A stretch of DNA of 64,000 nt from Sphingobacterium cellulitidis. Its GTDB lineage: Bacteria > Bacteroidota > Bacteroidia > Sphingobacteriales > Sphingobacteriaceae. Location: assembly GCA_002245855.1 (NCBI GenBank), contig NOUX01000011.1, forward strand, positions 83,612-147,611, in the 5' to 3' direction. The position numbers were made by a program, and so were the translations under genes. The notes beneath the pieces are model-generated. The model saw only the letters and a list, made by a program, of their open reading frames with translations. It searched no databases and had not been told where the DNA came from. This document shows, in pieces, positions 1 through 10,043 of this stretch; position 1 is the first letter of the stretch; each line of letters opens with the position of its first letter.

Positions 1-2
1 TT

Positions 3-2243
3 GGTTCGGGAATAACATTCTTTGTGTTATTGTTGGTTACAGGCGCTGTTTTTGGGATTGTATACTCCATTAAAAGAAATAAACCGATTTTGAACCTCAT
101 AATTCTTGGAACTTGTCTTGTGTTTTTTGGGTTTACCTCCTTTAGCATGTTATTGATTCGTTCACAAACGAATATTACATTGAATAATAATGATCCTGAT
201 AATGTTTTTTCTTTTTTAGGCTATCTGAGTCGGGAGCAATATCAATCAGAGCCTCTATTTAAAGGTCCAAACTTTAATTCTCAAATAACTGATGTGAAAG
301 CCTCTGTAGGGTACAGGAAAGATGAAACAAAATATAGTAAGTTTGAGAATTTTAAAGGGTATGAATATGATAAGGAAGTTCTATTTCCAAGATTATATAG
401 TTCTAAGCATGCTGCTTTCTATAAACAGTATCTGCATTTAGCGGATGGGGAAGATCCGACTTTCCTGGATAATATGAAGTTCTTTTTCAATTATCAGGTG
501 GGACATATGTACTCGCGATACTTCATGTGGAATTTTGTAGGAAGACAGAATGATGTACCTAGTCAGGGTGAATTGACAGCAGGAAATTGGATCTCGGGAA
601 TTAATTTTCTGGATGAATTGCGACTTCCAGGTGTGAACTCCATTTCCGACAGCATGCGGAAAGACCCAAGTAGAAATACCTATTTCTTTTTACCCTTATT
701 GTTGGGGATTGCAGGTCTGATCTGGCAAGCAAAACGAAATCAGCAAGATGCAACCATTGTGGGGCTTCTGTTCTTCTTTACTGGGTTGGCCATTGTGTTA
801 TATTTAAACCAGACGCCATTGCAACCAAGAGAACGAGATTATTCTTATGCAGGCTCATTTTATGTTTTCGCTATTTGGATAGGCTTGGGGGTTTTAGGAA
901 TCATAGATTTCTTGAATAAGAGAAGTAAGGCTTCAATCAAGGTAATAACCTATTCATCGGTAGCATTTTCTATGCTTGCTGGTCCAGTATTATTGATCAA
1001 GGAAAATTGGAATGATCATGACCGTTCGGGTCGAAGAATGTCAAGGGAAGTCGCTCTGAATACCTTGAACTCTTGTGAACCAAATGCAATCCTTTTTACC
1101 TATGCCGATAATGATACTTTTCCTTTATGGTATTTACAAGAGGTAGAAGGAGTTCGGACTGATGTTAGAGTTCTCAATTATGGCTATTTAGCCTCTGATT
1201 GGTATGTCAAACAAGCTTTGGAAGATGTCAATCAATCAAAGGCCTTGCCGATTGCATTTGATTTTGATAAGGTGAAGAAAGGAGTTCGGGATGTGATTCA
1301 AGTGGTGGATTTGGGCATTGAAGGCTATTCGGATGTTGAAGAATTATTGGCTGTTATGCTTTCGGATGATAATAAAAATAAATTGCAAACCAATTCAGGG
1401 GAGTTTATTAATGTAATGCCTAATAAAAAGTTGCAACTCAAGATCAATAAGCAGAAGGCTCTTGAAAATGCTAACATACCTGCAGAATGGCAAGAATATA
1501 TCCCTGAATATATGCAATGGGAATTGAAGGATAATATGGTCACTAGAGCGGATCTAAGTTTAATGTCCATTCTGGTAAATAATGAATGGAAGAGACCCGT
1601 ATATTTTGTTTCCATTAGTGCGCCAATAATTTCAATGGGAATGGAAAAATACCTGGCATCAGAAGGTTTGGTCAGCAAATTAATGCCGGTCGACATGGGG
1701 CAATCATCAAATGGCTCAGGGTTAATCAATGCGGAGAAAATTTATGATAATGCAATCAATAAGTTCCAATGGTCGAATATTAATAGCTTAGAACATTTTG
1801 ATGTAGACTCCAACCAGTATTATGAAAATTGGGTCTTCCCAAATGTGTATACGGATGGAATGCAGACCTTACTAAATCAAGGCAAGATGAAAGAGGCAAA
1901 GGAATTGGCATTGCAAGCCTATGATTTCCAACCTAAAGAAACTAAAAGCATGCGCCAAGCCTACTACAACTCTGTCCTTCTGGATACACTGGTCAAAGTA
2001 AAAGAAGTGGATAGAGCAAAATTATTGGCAGGTAAGCAATTGAAGGCGATCCAAGAAAATTTGGATTATCAATTAGCGATATATGAAAAGGTATCTTCCG
2101 GATATAATCAAATAGCGATTCAACTCGGGTTGTATGCTTTGGATCAATATGTGCCAATCCTAAAAGAATTGGGGGATGAGAAACTCCTTGCTGAAGCCAG
2201 CAGAATGGATAAAAAGTATAAGAGCATTTGGATGAAAAGTTAA
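3..2243 (+). CDS. DUF2723 (GT117-like) membrane glycosyltransferase, 5' truncated by the window
   Basis: The reading frame is open to the left edge, so only about the last 745 residues of a protein usually near 1,000 residues are present; the GTG at 24 is internal. The visible part has several hydrophobic segments, including FFLPLLLGIAGLIW and IVGLLFFFTGLAIVLYL, and then a soluble C-terminal half. The latter carries the strongly conserved stretch NAILFTYADNDTFPLWYLQ followed by a helical tail. DUF2723 proteins are Bacteroidota membrane enzymes related to protein O-mannosyltransferases and classed as GT117; a role in envelope or protein glycosylation is inferred from family. It converges on glnS with a shared terminator. 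The catalytic N-terminal loops lie outside the window, so activity cannot be judged. Confidence 0.85.
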   Translation, partial: GSGITFFVLLLVTGAVFGIVYSIKRNKPILNLIILGTCLVFFGFTSFSMLLIRSQTNITLNNNDPDNVFSFLGYLSREQYQSEPLFKGPNFNSQITDVKASVGYRKDETKYSKFENFKGYEYDKEVLFPRLYSSKHAAFYKQYLHLADGEDPTFLDNMKFFFNYQVGHMYSRYFMWNFVGRQNDVPSQGELTAGNWISGINFLDELRLPGVNSISDSMRKDPSRNTYFFLPLLLGIAGLIWQAKRNQQDATIVGLLFFFTGLAIVLYLNQTPLQPRERDYSYAGSFYVFAIWIGLGVLGIIDFLNKRSKASIKVITYSSVAFSMLAGPVLLIKENWNDHDRSGRRMSREVALNTLNSCEPNAILFTYADNDTFPLWYLQEVEGVRTDVRVLNYGYLASDWYVKQALEDVNQSKALPIAFDFDKVKKGVRDVIQVVDLGIEGYSDVEELLAVMLSDDNKNKLQTNSGEFINVMPNKKLQLKINKQKALENANIPAEWQEYIPEYMQWELKDNMVTRADLSLMSILVNNEWKRPVYFVSISAPIISMGMEKYLASEGLVSKLMPVDMGQSSNGSGLINAEKIYDNAINKFQWSNINSLEHFDVDSNQYYENWVFPNVYTDGMQTLLNQGKMKEAKELALQAYDFQPKETKSMRQAYYNSVLLDTLVKVKEVDRAKLLAGKQLKAIQENLDYQLAIYEKVSSGYNQIAIQLGLYALDQYVPILKELGDEKLLAEASRMDKKYKSIWMKS

Positions 2244-2254
2244 TCCAAAAACAT

Positions 2255-2289
2255 AAAAAGGTCGGAAGAATTCTCTTCCGACCTTTTTT
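2255..2289. terminator. Bidirectional intrinsic terminator between DUF2723 gene and glnS
   Basis: A perfect 15-bp stem (arms 2255-2269 and 2274-2288, core GGTCGGAAGA) with an ATTC loop. It is flanked by an A tract on the left and a T tract on the right, so it can stop transcription from both converging genes. Confidence 0.9.
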
Positions 2290-2305
2290 GTAAGCGAATG
2301 CTTTA

Positions 2306-3976
2306 TTATTTTTTAGATTCTTTTGCCCAAGAATCTTTTAAAGTTACTGTTCTGTTGAATACTAACTTATCTGCTGTCGTATTTCTGCTATCCAAATTAA
2401 AGTATCCTAATCGGATAAATTGATAACCTTTTCCAAGTTCTGCATTTGCTAAATCTGGTTCAACATAGGCTTTCTCAATAATATGTAAGCTGTTTGGATT
2501 AATGGAAGCTTTGAAGTCCTCAGCAGCAGCTGGATTTTCATCTTGGAATAAACGATCGTAAAGACGTACTTCAACTTCTTTGGCATGAGTTACAGAAACC
2601 CAATGGATGGTTCCTTTTACCTTCATTCCCGAGGTATCCTCACCTGATTTAGAATTCGGGACATATTCACAATGTACTTCAGTGATATTTCCATTTTCAT
2701 CCTTTTTGAAATCAGTACAAGTCACGATATAACCATGTTTTAAGCGAACTGAAAGTCCAGGTCCTAATCTGAAGAATTTTTTAGGAGCATCTTCCATAAA
2801 GTCATCACGCTCAATCCATAATTCATTGGAGAATGGAATTACTCTATTGCCTTCACCTCCTTCAACCTCTGGATTATTCTCGCCAACTAATTCCTCAACC
2901 TTGCCTTCAGGATAATTTGTGATAATCAATTTGATTGGATCCAAAACTGCCATTCTACGCCAAGCGGTTTTGTTTAAATCCTCGCGAATACAGAATTCCA
3001 ATAAACTGACATCGATCATGTTTTCACGCTTTTGAATACCGATGCGCTCACAGAAATTGCGAATACTCTCTGGAGTATAACCACGTCTGCGCAGACCTGA
3101 AATTGTAGGCATTCTAGGATCATCCCAACCTTCAACAAACTTCTCGTTTACTAATTGCAATAATTTACGCTTGCTCATCACTGTATAGTTCAGATTCAAA
3201 CGAGCAAATTCATACTGCTTTGAAGGGAAAATTTCCAATCGGTCAATCAACCAATCATATAATGGACGGTGTGGAATAAATTCTAATGTACATACTGAAT
3301 GCGTGATTTTCTCGATGGAATCAGATTGACCATGAGCAAAGTCATACATTGGATAGATGCACCATTTATCGCCAGTGCGGTGGTGATGCGCATGTTTGAT
3401 ACGATAGATAATCGGATCACGCATATGCATATTTGGACTAGCCAAATCTATCTTAGCACGTAATACCTTTTCTCCATCCTTATATTTACCATCGCGCATT
3501 TCTTCGAATAACCTTAAGTTTTCTTCGATGGAACGACTGCGATAAACGGTTGGAGTTCCAGGAACGGTAGGTGTACCTTTGGATGCTGCAATCTCTTCAG
3601 AAGTGCTGTCATCTACATAGGCCAATTCCTTTTTGATCAATTCTACAGCATAAGCGTATAAAGTGTCAAAATAGTCTGAAGTATATAATTCATCAGCCCA
3701 CTGGAATCCTAACCATTGAATATCTTTCTTGATGCTATCTACGTATTCCACATCCTCAGTTACAGGATTGGTGTCGTCAAAACGTAGGTTTGTCTTGCCA
3801 TTGTATTTCTGTGCTAAAGAAAAATTTAGACAGATTGACTTAGCATGTCCAATATGAAGATAGCCGTTGGGCTCAGGTGGGAAACGGGTTAACACACGCC
3901 CATCATTTTTCCCATTACGAAGATCCTCTTCGATAATCTCTTCAATAAAATTCAATGATTTTTCTTCTTCTACCAT
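2306..3976 (-). CDS. glnS: Glutaminyl-tRNA synthetase
   Basis: Class I aminoacyl-tRNA synthetase charging tRNA(Gln) with glutamine in the cytoplasm. The 556-residue length is normal for bacterial GlnRS. The HIGH signature appears as [14 protein letters not shown] at residues 34-47, with HIGH at 41-44. The KMSKS-type loop appears as VMSKRKL near residue 270. The C-terminal beta-barrel anticodon-binding half is complete ([19 protein letters not shown] and the final TVTLKDSW motif). These features separate it from GluRS. The ATG at 3976 is preceded by only four bases between it and a TAACTTTG -7 box, so the transcript may be nearly leaderless. It is monocistronic and convergent with the upstream-coordinate gene. 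Confidence 0.97.
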   Translation of the reverse strand: MVEEEKSLNFIEEIIEEDLRNGKNDGRVLTRFPPEPNGYLHIGHAKSICLNFSLAQKYNGKTNLRFDDTNPVTEDVEYVDSIKKDIQWLGFQWADELYTSDYFDTLYAYAVELIKKELAYVDDSTSEEIAASKGTPTVPGTPTVYRSRSIEENLRLFEEMRDGKYKDGEKVLRAKIDLASPNMHMRDPIIYRIKHAHHHRTGDKWCIYPMYDFAHGQSDSIEKITHSVCTLEFIPHRPLYDWLIDRLEIFPSKQYEFARLNLNYTVMSKRKLLQLVNEKFVEGWDDPRMPTISGLRRRGYTPESIRNFCERIGIQKRENMIDVSLLEFCIREDLNKTAWRRMAVLDPIKLIITNYPEGKVEELVGENNPEVEGGEGNRVIPFSNELWIERDDFMEDAPKKFFRLGPGLSVRLKHGYIVTCTDFKKDENGNITEVHCEYVPNSKSGEDTSGMKVKGTIHWVSVTHAKEVEVRLYDRLFQDENPAAAEDFKASINPNSLHIIEKAYVEPDLANAELGKGYQFIRLGYFNLDSRNTTADKLVFNRTVTLKDSWAKESKK

Positions 3977-3980
3977 GTAG

Positions 3981-3988
3981 CAAAGTTA
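3981..3988 (-). promoter_or_regulatory. -7 promoter box of glnS
   Basis: TAACTTTG on the minus strand matches the Bacteroidota -7 consensus TAnnTTTG. It ends four bases before the glnS ATG, so the predicted start site falls at or next to the start codon. No clear TTTG -33 element is seen at 19-21 bp spacing. Confidence 0.45.
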
Positions 3989-4069
3989 GCTATTTCATCG
4001 ATATTATGGATAATAGCATAACGAATACTTAATTGATTTTACTTATTTTCGAATTAAAATTATGAAACA

Positions 4070-5404
4070 ATGAATTTGAGAGTTATAACCCTCCTCTGTC
4101 TGCTATTCCCACTGATAGTTTTCGGACAGAAAAAGGAAAAACCAAGGATGTTGATTTATGGGGATAATTATGTCGCCCGGAAGATCGCAGATCAAGCAAT
4201 CCTCTCTAATATCCCCGTGCTTGTAGTTTTAAGTGGGAAAGATGAAATGAGTGATTTAGAAAAGGAACTGCAACAAAATTCAAAAATTGACAACAATCCA
4301 TTAAATGAAAATAAATCAATTGATGAACTTGGTTCTTTGGAAGTAGGTGCAAGAGTGATTCAAAATCATATGCAATTGAAAAGTAATTTATTAACGCTAT
4401 TTGAAAATACACAGATCAACAAGATTACGAAGGGAAAGAGGAATTGGGAAGTGGTTTTAAGCAATAAGCAGAAATTCTCTGTGATCTCAGTTTTAGACGC
4501 GAGTTCTGATGCTGCATTAACTAAATTGAGCAATATTAAGTTTGATTCCCCTGAAATAAAAGAATACACCGCCGCGAAAGACATGAAATTGGCTGAAAGT
4601 CGAACAACTTTAGCCAGCATGGAAATGGATGGTCAAATGTCTGTAGTCTTTTTAAAAGATATTCTACAGTTTGAAAAGGATAATTTCTTTGATTTAGGGT
4701 CAGCACGTTCTGTTGTATTTAATGAGAAAGATACCCTTAATCAATCTTTTGAATTATGTAAGGCTTTAGCTGCAACAGTTGGTTACTTAGCATTTTTTAA
4801 AACAGATTCTAAGAAAATTGATGTTCGAAAATTGCAATCTGAACTACTTAGTTTATTTAGCGATATAATTCCTTATCAGGATATCCTTCTGAATATAAAT
4901 GAGGAGGTAGAAACTGAAGACGGAATGATACCTCCTGAGAAAACTGCGGATTCAGTAATGACAACTTCAAATGCAATTGCGAATACAAAACCTTTTAAAG
5001 CGAATCCTCATTATAAAGCTATTCAAAAATGTTATTTAACAGGGTTTTTCTTGGGCAAATCTGACGGGAATAGGTATATATTTGATAAAGATTCTCCAGT
5101 TAGATTTGCGGAAATTAAAGATGTTTTAAATGATATCTATACACGGAGTCAACTTTGGTTTTTGGATAATTACAGGGATGAGGAGCTTACTTGGAAAGAC
5201 TTGGTTAGCTTAATAAAATTTATTTCCTTTAAAGGTGATGAGGTTGAAAAGTATATTGCAAAAGAATGGTCCAATAAATTGAAATTTGAGGGTGAATACA
5301 AACCTGAAAATAAAGTGACCAGAGAACAGTTTGCCGTAGTTACGGATTTGTTTTCAACAGCCTTTTCAAAAGCAATAAACCTGGATGGAAGCTTTGTGAA
5401 ATAA
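4070..5404 (+). CDS. Exported protein with Rossmann-like start and SLH-like C-terminus (FAD-oxidoreductase-related)
   Basis: A 444-residue protein with a clean signal peptide (residues 1-19, ending VFGQ). After it comes a beta-strand/turn/helix stretch, KPRMLIYGDNYVARKIADQA, which resembles the start of a dinucleotide-binding fold, but the glycines of GxGxxG are not kept. A later segment (VISVLDASSDAALTKL) resembles the second FAD-contact region of secreted FAD-dependent oxidoreductases of Bacteroidota. The end (SPVRFAEIKDVL, then NKVTREQFAVVTDLF) resembles S-layer-homology repeats. I infer a degenerate or divergent member of that family, probably periplasmic. Function is unknown and cofactor binding is doubtful. 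It stands alone with its own terminator. Confidence 0.6.
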   Translation: MNLRVITLLCLLFPLIVFGQKKEKPRMLIYGDNYVARKIADQAILSNIPVLVVLSGKDEMSDLEKELQQNSKIDNNPLNENKSIDELGSLEVGARVIQNHMQLKSNLLTLFENTQINKITKGKRNWEVVLSNKQKFSVISVLDASSDAALTKLSNIKFDSPEIKEYTAAKDMKLAESRTTLASMEMDGQMSVVFLKDILQFEKDNFFDLGSARSVVFNEKDTLNQSFELCKALAATVGYLAFFKTDSKKIDVRKLQSELLSLFSDIIPYQDILLNINEEVETEDGMIPPEKTADSVMTTSNAIANTKPFKANPHYKAIQKCYLTGFFLGKSDGNRYIFDKDSPVRFAEIKDVLNDIYTRSQLWFLDNYRDEELTWKDLVSLIKFISFKGDEVEKYIAKEWSNKLKFEGEYKPENKVTREQFAVVTDLFSTAFSKAINLDGSFVK

Positions 5405-5421
5405 GCATAATGTCATATCAT

Positions 5422-5459
5422 AAAAAGGCCCACCAACAATTTGTTGATGGGCTTTTTTG
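5422..5459. terminator. Bidirectional terminator between the exported protein and carbonic anhydrase
   Basis: A stem with arms AAAAAGGCCCA(C)CAACA and TGTTG(A)TGGGCTTTTTT around an ATT loop, placed between two converging genes. It has an A tract before and a T tract after the stem. Confidence 0.85.
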
Positions 5460-5488
5460 TATTTATGGTAATTGTCCTTAGGGAACTA

Positions 5489-6136
5489 TTATTTATAAGC
5501 AAAGACTTTAGCCATTCCTTCGTTGTTCGTGAAGGTAGTATCCAGGTCGATCAATTGACCTGTACCAATATTGATTACCATTCCATGGATTGCTAAGTCA
5601 GCACCGTTTTTCCAAGCATTCTGAACAATCGAAGTGGATGTCAAGTTGAATACTTGTTCTTTAACATTCAATTCAACCAACTTATTAGCTTTCTCTTCTA
5701 CATCTTGGATTTGATCGATTTCTTCAGCATGCAAACGATAAACGTCTTTGATATGGCACAACCAGTTGTCGATGATTCCATATTGTTGTGAACTCAATGA
5801 TGCCGCAACACCTCCGCAACCATAGTGACCAGCAACAATAATATGTTTAACTTTTAATACATTGACTGCATAGTCCAATACTGCAAGCATGCTCATGTCC
5901 GAGTGAACACACATGTTCGCAATGTTACGGTGTACAAAAACCTCCCCAGGTTTTTTTCCAGTCAATTCATTTGCAGGAACACGACTATCAGCACACCCTA
6001 TCCATAAGATTTCCGGACTTTGACCCTTTGATAATTGTTGAAATCTACCTGTAGTATCTTTCTCAACAAAGTTCATCCAATCCTTATTACCCTCTAAAAT
6101 CTGATTAAATCCTGTTTCTAATTCTTTTTGTCCCAT
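5489..6136 (-). CDS. can: Beta-class carbonic anhydrase
   Basis: Zinc enzyme interconverting CO2 and bicarbonate in the cytoplasm. All beta-class ligands are visible: Cys48 with the Asp50-Arg52 dyad in CADSRVPAN, and His104 and Cys107 in HYGCGGV. Length (215 residues) is normal. It lies 66 bp downstream of a SulP transporter on the same strand, so the two are probably co-transcribed. This pairing suggests that the transporter moves bicarbonate, or that the pair balances carbon supply for carboxylases. No terminator separates the two genes. Confidence 0.95.
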   Translation of the reverse strand: MGQKELETGFNQILEGNKDWMNFVEKDTTGRFQQLSKGQSPEILWIGCADSRVPANELTGKKPGEVFVHRNIANMCVHSDMSMLAVLDYAVNVLKVKHIIVAGHYGCGGVAASLSSQQYGIIDNWLCHIKDVYRLHAEEIDQIQDVEEKANKLVELNVKEQVFNLTSTSIVQNAWKNGADLAIHGMVINIGTGQLIDLDTTFTNNEGMAKVFAYK

Positions 6137-6202
6137 TATATGTGATTTTATGTATGGTCTCCTGAAAGACTATACAAGTTTCTGTATTATTTTTTAATTT
6201 AT

Positions 6203-7780
6203 TTAAACTACTTTTTTAAGTTTTTGTTTTTTTACAAAACCATTTCTTTTGTATGTAACATCATTTAGCTCAATTTCCAAGCCTTTGCTGATCGCATTTT
6301 GCTCGAAATCCTTGATGACATCAATTACATCCTTATCAATAAACTTACTCTTTTGCCCATTGATAATAATGGATTTTACACTTTTCGGTAAGTTGTAAAG
6401 CTTTTGCTGAATAGGTGCCTTATTTAAAAATGTTACCTCCTCTGCCAATGTGATCACCGCAGTTTCATTCTCGGAATGATCATTTGAATTGATCTTCAAA
6501 TGGTATGCATTGTGCATGTTTGCACGTAGGATGTAGAATGTCGCAACCAAGATTCCAATTCCCACACCTGTTAACAAATCAGTAAATACAATCGCTACTA
6601 CCGTAACTACGAATGGAATAAATTGATCTAATCCCTTTCTTAGCATTTGTTTGAATAAAGCTGGTTTTGCCAATTTATAACCTGTGTGCAATAGAATTGC
6701 TGCTAAACCTGCCAAAGGAATTAAATTGATGATACTTGGAATTGCTAATAAAGCTACCAATAACCATAAACCGTGTAAAATAGCCGATTGTCTTGTCTTT
6801 CCACCTGCATTTGCATTTGCAGATGAACGTACAATTACGGAAGTCATTGGTAAACCACCTAAGAAACCACTCGTAATATTACCAATACCCTGAGCCACTA
6901 ATTCTCGGTTTGTTGGTGAATTACGCTTTAATGGATCTAACTTATCAACAGCTTCAATGCTTAATAAGGTCTCCAAACTTGCAATAATAGCAATGGTGAT
7001 TGCTACGATCCAAACTTCCTTATTCAGGATCTGAGTGAAGTCAGGGAAAATAAATAAGCCTTTGAACTCCGCAATGGATGATACCACCGGAATGCTTACA
7101 AAATGATCTGGGTTAAGCGCAAATGAGGTGCCTTGGAATAAAAATCCCAATCCTACTCCCAATAACACAACTACTAAGGGAGCCGGTATTTTATTAAGTT
7201 TCTTGATGTTGGGCCAAAAAATTAATACCGCCAAGGAAAGGAAACAGATTATCGTAGCACCCCAATTGACACTTGTTATTATGGTGTTTGTAAATGCAGC
7301 AATACCTCCGTTTTCAAAATCAAACGCATTTGTTTCTGATAATCCGAAGGCTAAAGGAATTTGTTTCAAAATAATTGTAATACCGATAGCAGCTAACATT
7401 CCTAAGATTACAGCCGATGGAAAATAATTTCCAATCATACCAGCCTTGATAATTCCTAAGATTAATTGGATAGCTCCCGCGATAAGTACAGCTAAAATAA
7501 AGGTCTCGTATGCACCTAATTTCTCAATAGCTCCTAATACAATTACAGTTAGTCCAGCTGCTGGACCACTGACAGATAAGGGTGATCCTGAGATGGATGC
7601 AACCACAATACCCCCAATAATTCCGGTTAATATACCGGCAAATAATGGCGCGCCTGACGCCATGGCAATTCCCAAACATAATGGTAATGCAACTAAAAAA
7701 ACTACAATACTAGCAGGGAAATCATATTTTAAGTCCCTTTTTGAAAGTTTCAAAAAAGCGGACGTTCGTGTACCAAACAT
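6203..7780 (-). CDS. SulP-family inorganic anion transporter with STAS domain
   Basis: A 525-residue inner-membrane transporter. The N-terminal 400 or so residues have many hydrophobic helices and the SulP signature region PLSVSGPAAGLTVIVLGAI. A cytoplasmic STAS domain follows from about residue 430 (VITLAEEVTFLNKAPIQQKL and the SIIINGQKSKFIDKDVIDVI segment). SulP proteins move sulfate, bicarbonate or other anions. The adjacent beta-carbonic anhydrase favours bicarbonate here, but that is inference. The start ATG at 7780 follows a 108-bp gap after a small membrane-anchored protein on the same strand, which may belong to the same transcript. Confidence 0.93.
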   Translation of the reverse strand: MFGTRTSAFLKLSKRDLKYDFPASIVVFLVALPLCLGIAMASGAPLFAGILTGIIGGIVVASISGSPLSVSGPAAGLTVIVLGAIEKLGAYETFILAVLIAGAIQLILGIIKAGMIGNYFPSAVILGMLAAIGITIILKQIPLAFGLSETNAFDFENGGIAAFTNTIITSVNWGATIICFLSLAVLIFWPNIKKLNKIPAPLVVVLLGVGLGFLFQGTSFALNPDHFVSIPVVSSIAEFKGLFIFPDFTQILNKEVWIVAITIAIIASLETLLSIEAVDKLDPLKRNSPTNRELVAQGIGNITSGFLGGLPMTSVIVRSSANANAGGKTRQSAILHGLWLLVALLAIPSIINLIPLAGLAAILLHTGYKLAKPALFKQMLRKGLDQFIPFVVTVVAIVFTDLLTGVGIGILVATFYILRANMHNAYHLKINSNDHSENETAVITLAEEVTFLNKAPIQQKLYNLPKSVKSIIINGQKSKFIDKDVIDVIKDFEQNAISKGLEIELNDVTYKRNGFVKKQKLKKVV

Positions 7781-7888
7781 AAACTTACGTTTTAAATTTT
7801 TAATTCAACTAATGATAATAAAGCTCAATTCGCCTATTAAGACTGCATTATTTGCCGTCAGAACAGAACAATTTCTCGGAATGTTGAA

Positions 7889-8233
7889 TTAACAGTTTGG
7901 AGGTGGAGTCGGAACGGAAGCATGAAAGGCACAAATACTCTTTTCGTTTTTCAGGTAGTGTTTGATGCCTGCACTATTTTCTACAGTGGGGTTGTAAAGC
8001 TTGAAATCGAGATCTCCAGGTCTAAAGATCTTTATCCCCGTCTCGTGCAAATCCTCATTATTGCTGTTCGCACCTTTCGCAGTATTCTCGATTTCTAATT
8101 GCATGACTACTTGAAGGACTGTACCTTGGTCAAGTACATCCACAAACATAGGGGTAATGGAAATTAGCATCTTCGTGAAGAAGATAAAGAAGCAAAGCTT
8201 TGCCGCTAAAATCCTATATGCCTTTGTAAACAT
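7889..8233 (-). CDS. Small hypothetical protein with N-terminal hydrophobic segment
   Basis: I place the start at the ATG at 8233 (MFTKAYRILAAKL), giving 114 residues, because AGGA lies about five bases upstream; the longer frame from 8281 has no such site. Residues 8-25 are hydrophobic (ILAAKLCFFIFFTKMLIS), followed by a polar domain ending in the odd tail VPTPPPNC. I recognise no family. Position immediately upstream of the SulP/carbonic anhydrase pair on the same strand suggests a link to that operon, not demonstrated. Confidence 0.5.
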   Translation of the reverse strand: MFTKAYRILAAKLCFFIFFTKMLISITPMFVDVLDQGTVLQVVMQLEIENTAKGANSNNEDLHETGIKIFRPGDLDFKLYNPTVENSAGIKHYLKNEKSICAFHASVPTPPPNC

Positions 8234-8439
8234 GTGGGTCCTATTAATCATAAACTGAACAAAAATAAAATTTAATTTCAAAAAAAATGCTTTTTTGAAA
8301 TTTTATTATGAAAAAATTACAAAACTCGCCTCTTTAATCTGAATTCTTAATATTGTGTTAACATCAATTTGTTGAAAATCTTAAATTGAATAATTATATC
8401 TTTATTCATAAATTCAATTAGCGCTTTAATGCTATAACT

Positions 8440-9987
8440 ATGAAGGAACAATTTATCGCAAAAATAACCTCTTCTTATAACCCGAAGGGGCCATTTATAC
8501 AATTGGGTTCTGGAATTCTTGACGGAGAAATTGTAACTGATGCCAAAGTGAATTTGGCTCTTAAAATGATGAACCGCCACGGATTGATCGCCGGTGCAAC
8601 CGGAACCGGTAAAACAAGAACGCTCCAGCTAACTGCTGAACAGCTCTCCGATGCAGGAGTCCCTGTTTTTATGCTCGATGTCAAAGGTGACCTCTCCGGA
8701 CTCGCAGAACCTGGGAAAACAAACGATGCCCTGATAGAACGTGGAAATGCCGTTGGAATCCCTTTTGAACCCGCTAGCTTCCCAATCGAGCTGTTCTCCC
8801 TCTCTGGAAATCTCGGCGCCCCAATGCGAGTGACTGTTGAAGATTTTGGACCCGTTCTACTGGCGCGGATCCTTGATCTAAATGATACCCAGGCTGGCGT
8901 ATTAAGCGCAATCTTTAAATACGCCGATGATAGCCAACTCCCAATCGTGGATTTCCCCGACCTTAAAAAACTATTAATCTATTTGTCGGATGGTCCCGGA
9001 GCTGAAGAAATAAAAAGCGATTATGGTAAAATTTCTACCGCAAGTGCCAATACCATCCTCCGTAAAATCGTTGCTATCGAACAACAAGGTTTAGCACATA
9101 TATTCGGTGAAAAAGAATTTGATATCCAAGATCTGTTTTCTAAAGTCGATGGAAAAGGAGTCATCACGCTTTTGAATATTTCTGATATTCAAGATCAACC
9201 GCTTCTTTTTTCTACCTTCTTATTAAGTCTTCTTGCGCAACTTTTCAAAAAATTACCGGAGGTAGGCGATTTAGATAAACCTAAATTGGTGTTTTTCTTT
9301 GATGAGGCACACTTATTGTTTAATGGTGCGTCTAAAGCCTTTCTTACGCAGATAGAACAGATTGTTCGTCTGATTCGTTCTAAGGGCGTAGGGGTGTTCT
9401 TCTGTACGCAGGCGGCGACCGATATTCCTGAATCTGTATTGGGGCAATTGGGAAATAGGGTACAACATGCCCTGAGAGCTTTTACACCTAATGATGCAGA
9501 TAACCTAAGGAAAACAGTGAAAACTTATCCGACTTCGGAATTCTACGAAATCGATAAGGTGTTGACCTCCTTGGGTACTGGACAAGCATTAGTAACAGTC
9601 TTAAATGATAAAGGTATTCCTACGGAAGTAGTTGCCACTCATTTAGTTCCTGCTAGAGCAGTTATGGGGCCTTTTTCCGCAGATTTATATCAGGAACTTG
9701 TACAGAATTCTGATTTCCGAGCGAAGTATCAAGAACGTGTTGAAAGACAAACCGCTTCTGAGATATTGGAAGAGCGTCAGCGCACTTTTGAAGCTAAGCA
9801 GGAAGCGGAAGAGGCTAAAAAAGAAGCCGAAAAAGCAGCTTCCAGATCAAAAACGACAAGCTCCCGCAGACAAACCCCAATGGAAGCCGCGCAAACGCAG
9901 GCAAGCAGAACGCTGGCAAGAGAAGGAGCGAAGCTGCTGGGTAAGATCGCTAATGGGATTCTTAACTCCATCTTCAAAAAGAGATAA
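8440..9987 (+). CDS. HerA-like ATPase (DUF853/YjgR family)
   Basis: A 515-residue P-loop ATPase. Walker A is GATGTGKT at residues 52-59 and Walker B is KLVFFFDEAHLLF near residue 285, followed by an FtsK/HerA-type core (EQIVRLIRSKGVGVFFCTQ, with the sensor-like TQ). The last 90 residues form a charged coiled coil (KQEAEEAKKEAEKAA) and a basic tail. DUF853 proteins are related to the HerA/FtsK DNA translocases, but their cellular role is not established. No NurA nuclease partner is nearby, so a DNA-end-resection role is not supported by context. Divergent from the small protein at 7889. Confidence 0.9.
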   Translation: MKEQFIAKITSSYNPKGPFIQLGSGILDGEIVTDAKVNLALKMMNRHGLIAGATGTGKTRTLQLTAEQLSDAGVPVFMLDVKGDLSGLAEPGKTNDALIERGNAVGIPFEPASFPIELFSLSGNLGAPMRVTVEDFGPVLLARILDLNDTQAGVLSAIFKYADDSQLPIVDFPDLKKLLIYLSDGPGAEEIKSDYGKISTASANTILRKIVAIEQQGLAHIFGEKEFDIQDLFSKVDGKGVITLLNISDIQDQPLLFSTFLLSLLAQLFKKLPEVGDLDKPKLVFFFDEAHLLFNGASKAFLTQIEQIVRLIRSKGVGVFFCTQAATDIPESVLGQLGNRVQHALRAFTPNDADNLRKTVKTYPTSEFYEIDKVLTSLGTGQALVTVLNDKGIPTEVVATHLVPARAVMGPFSADLYQELVQNSDFRAKYQERVERQTASEILEERQRTFEAKQEAEEAKKEAEKAASRSKTTSSRRQTPMEAAQTQASRTLAREGAKLLGKIANGILNSIFKKR

Positions 9988-9998
9988 TTTTAAAATAC

Positions 9999-10006
9999 TA
10001 TATTTG
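9999..10006 (+). promoter_or_regulatory. -7 promoter box before the nucleotidyltransferase gene
   Basis: TATATTTG fits TAnnTTTG and lies 37 bases before the ATG at 10044, a normal distance for a short leader. No convincing -33 element is visible because the upstream sequence is the end of the HerA-like gene. Confidence 0.4.
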
Positions 10007-10043
10007 CAAACGAAAAATCGAGTACTAAACAAAAATTTACATT

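Noticed and set aside
7446-7892. A 148-codon frame opposite the start of the SulP gene, with others at 6684-6893 and 7128-7427
   Set aside because: They are antisense shadows of a hydrophobic gene, with Pro/Asn/Ile-rich nonsense composition and no independent signals.
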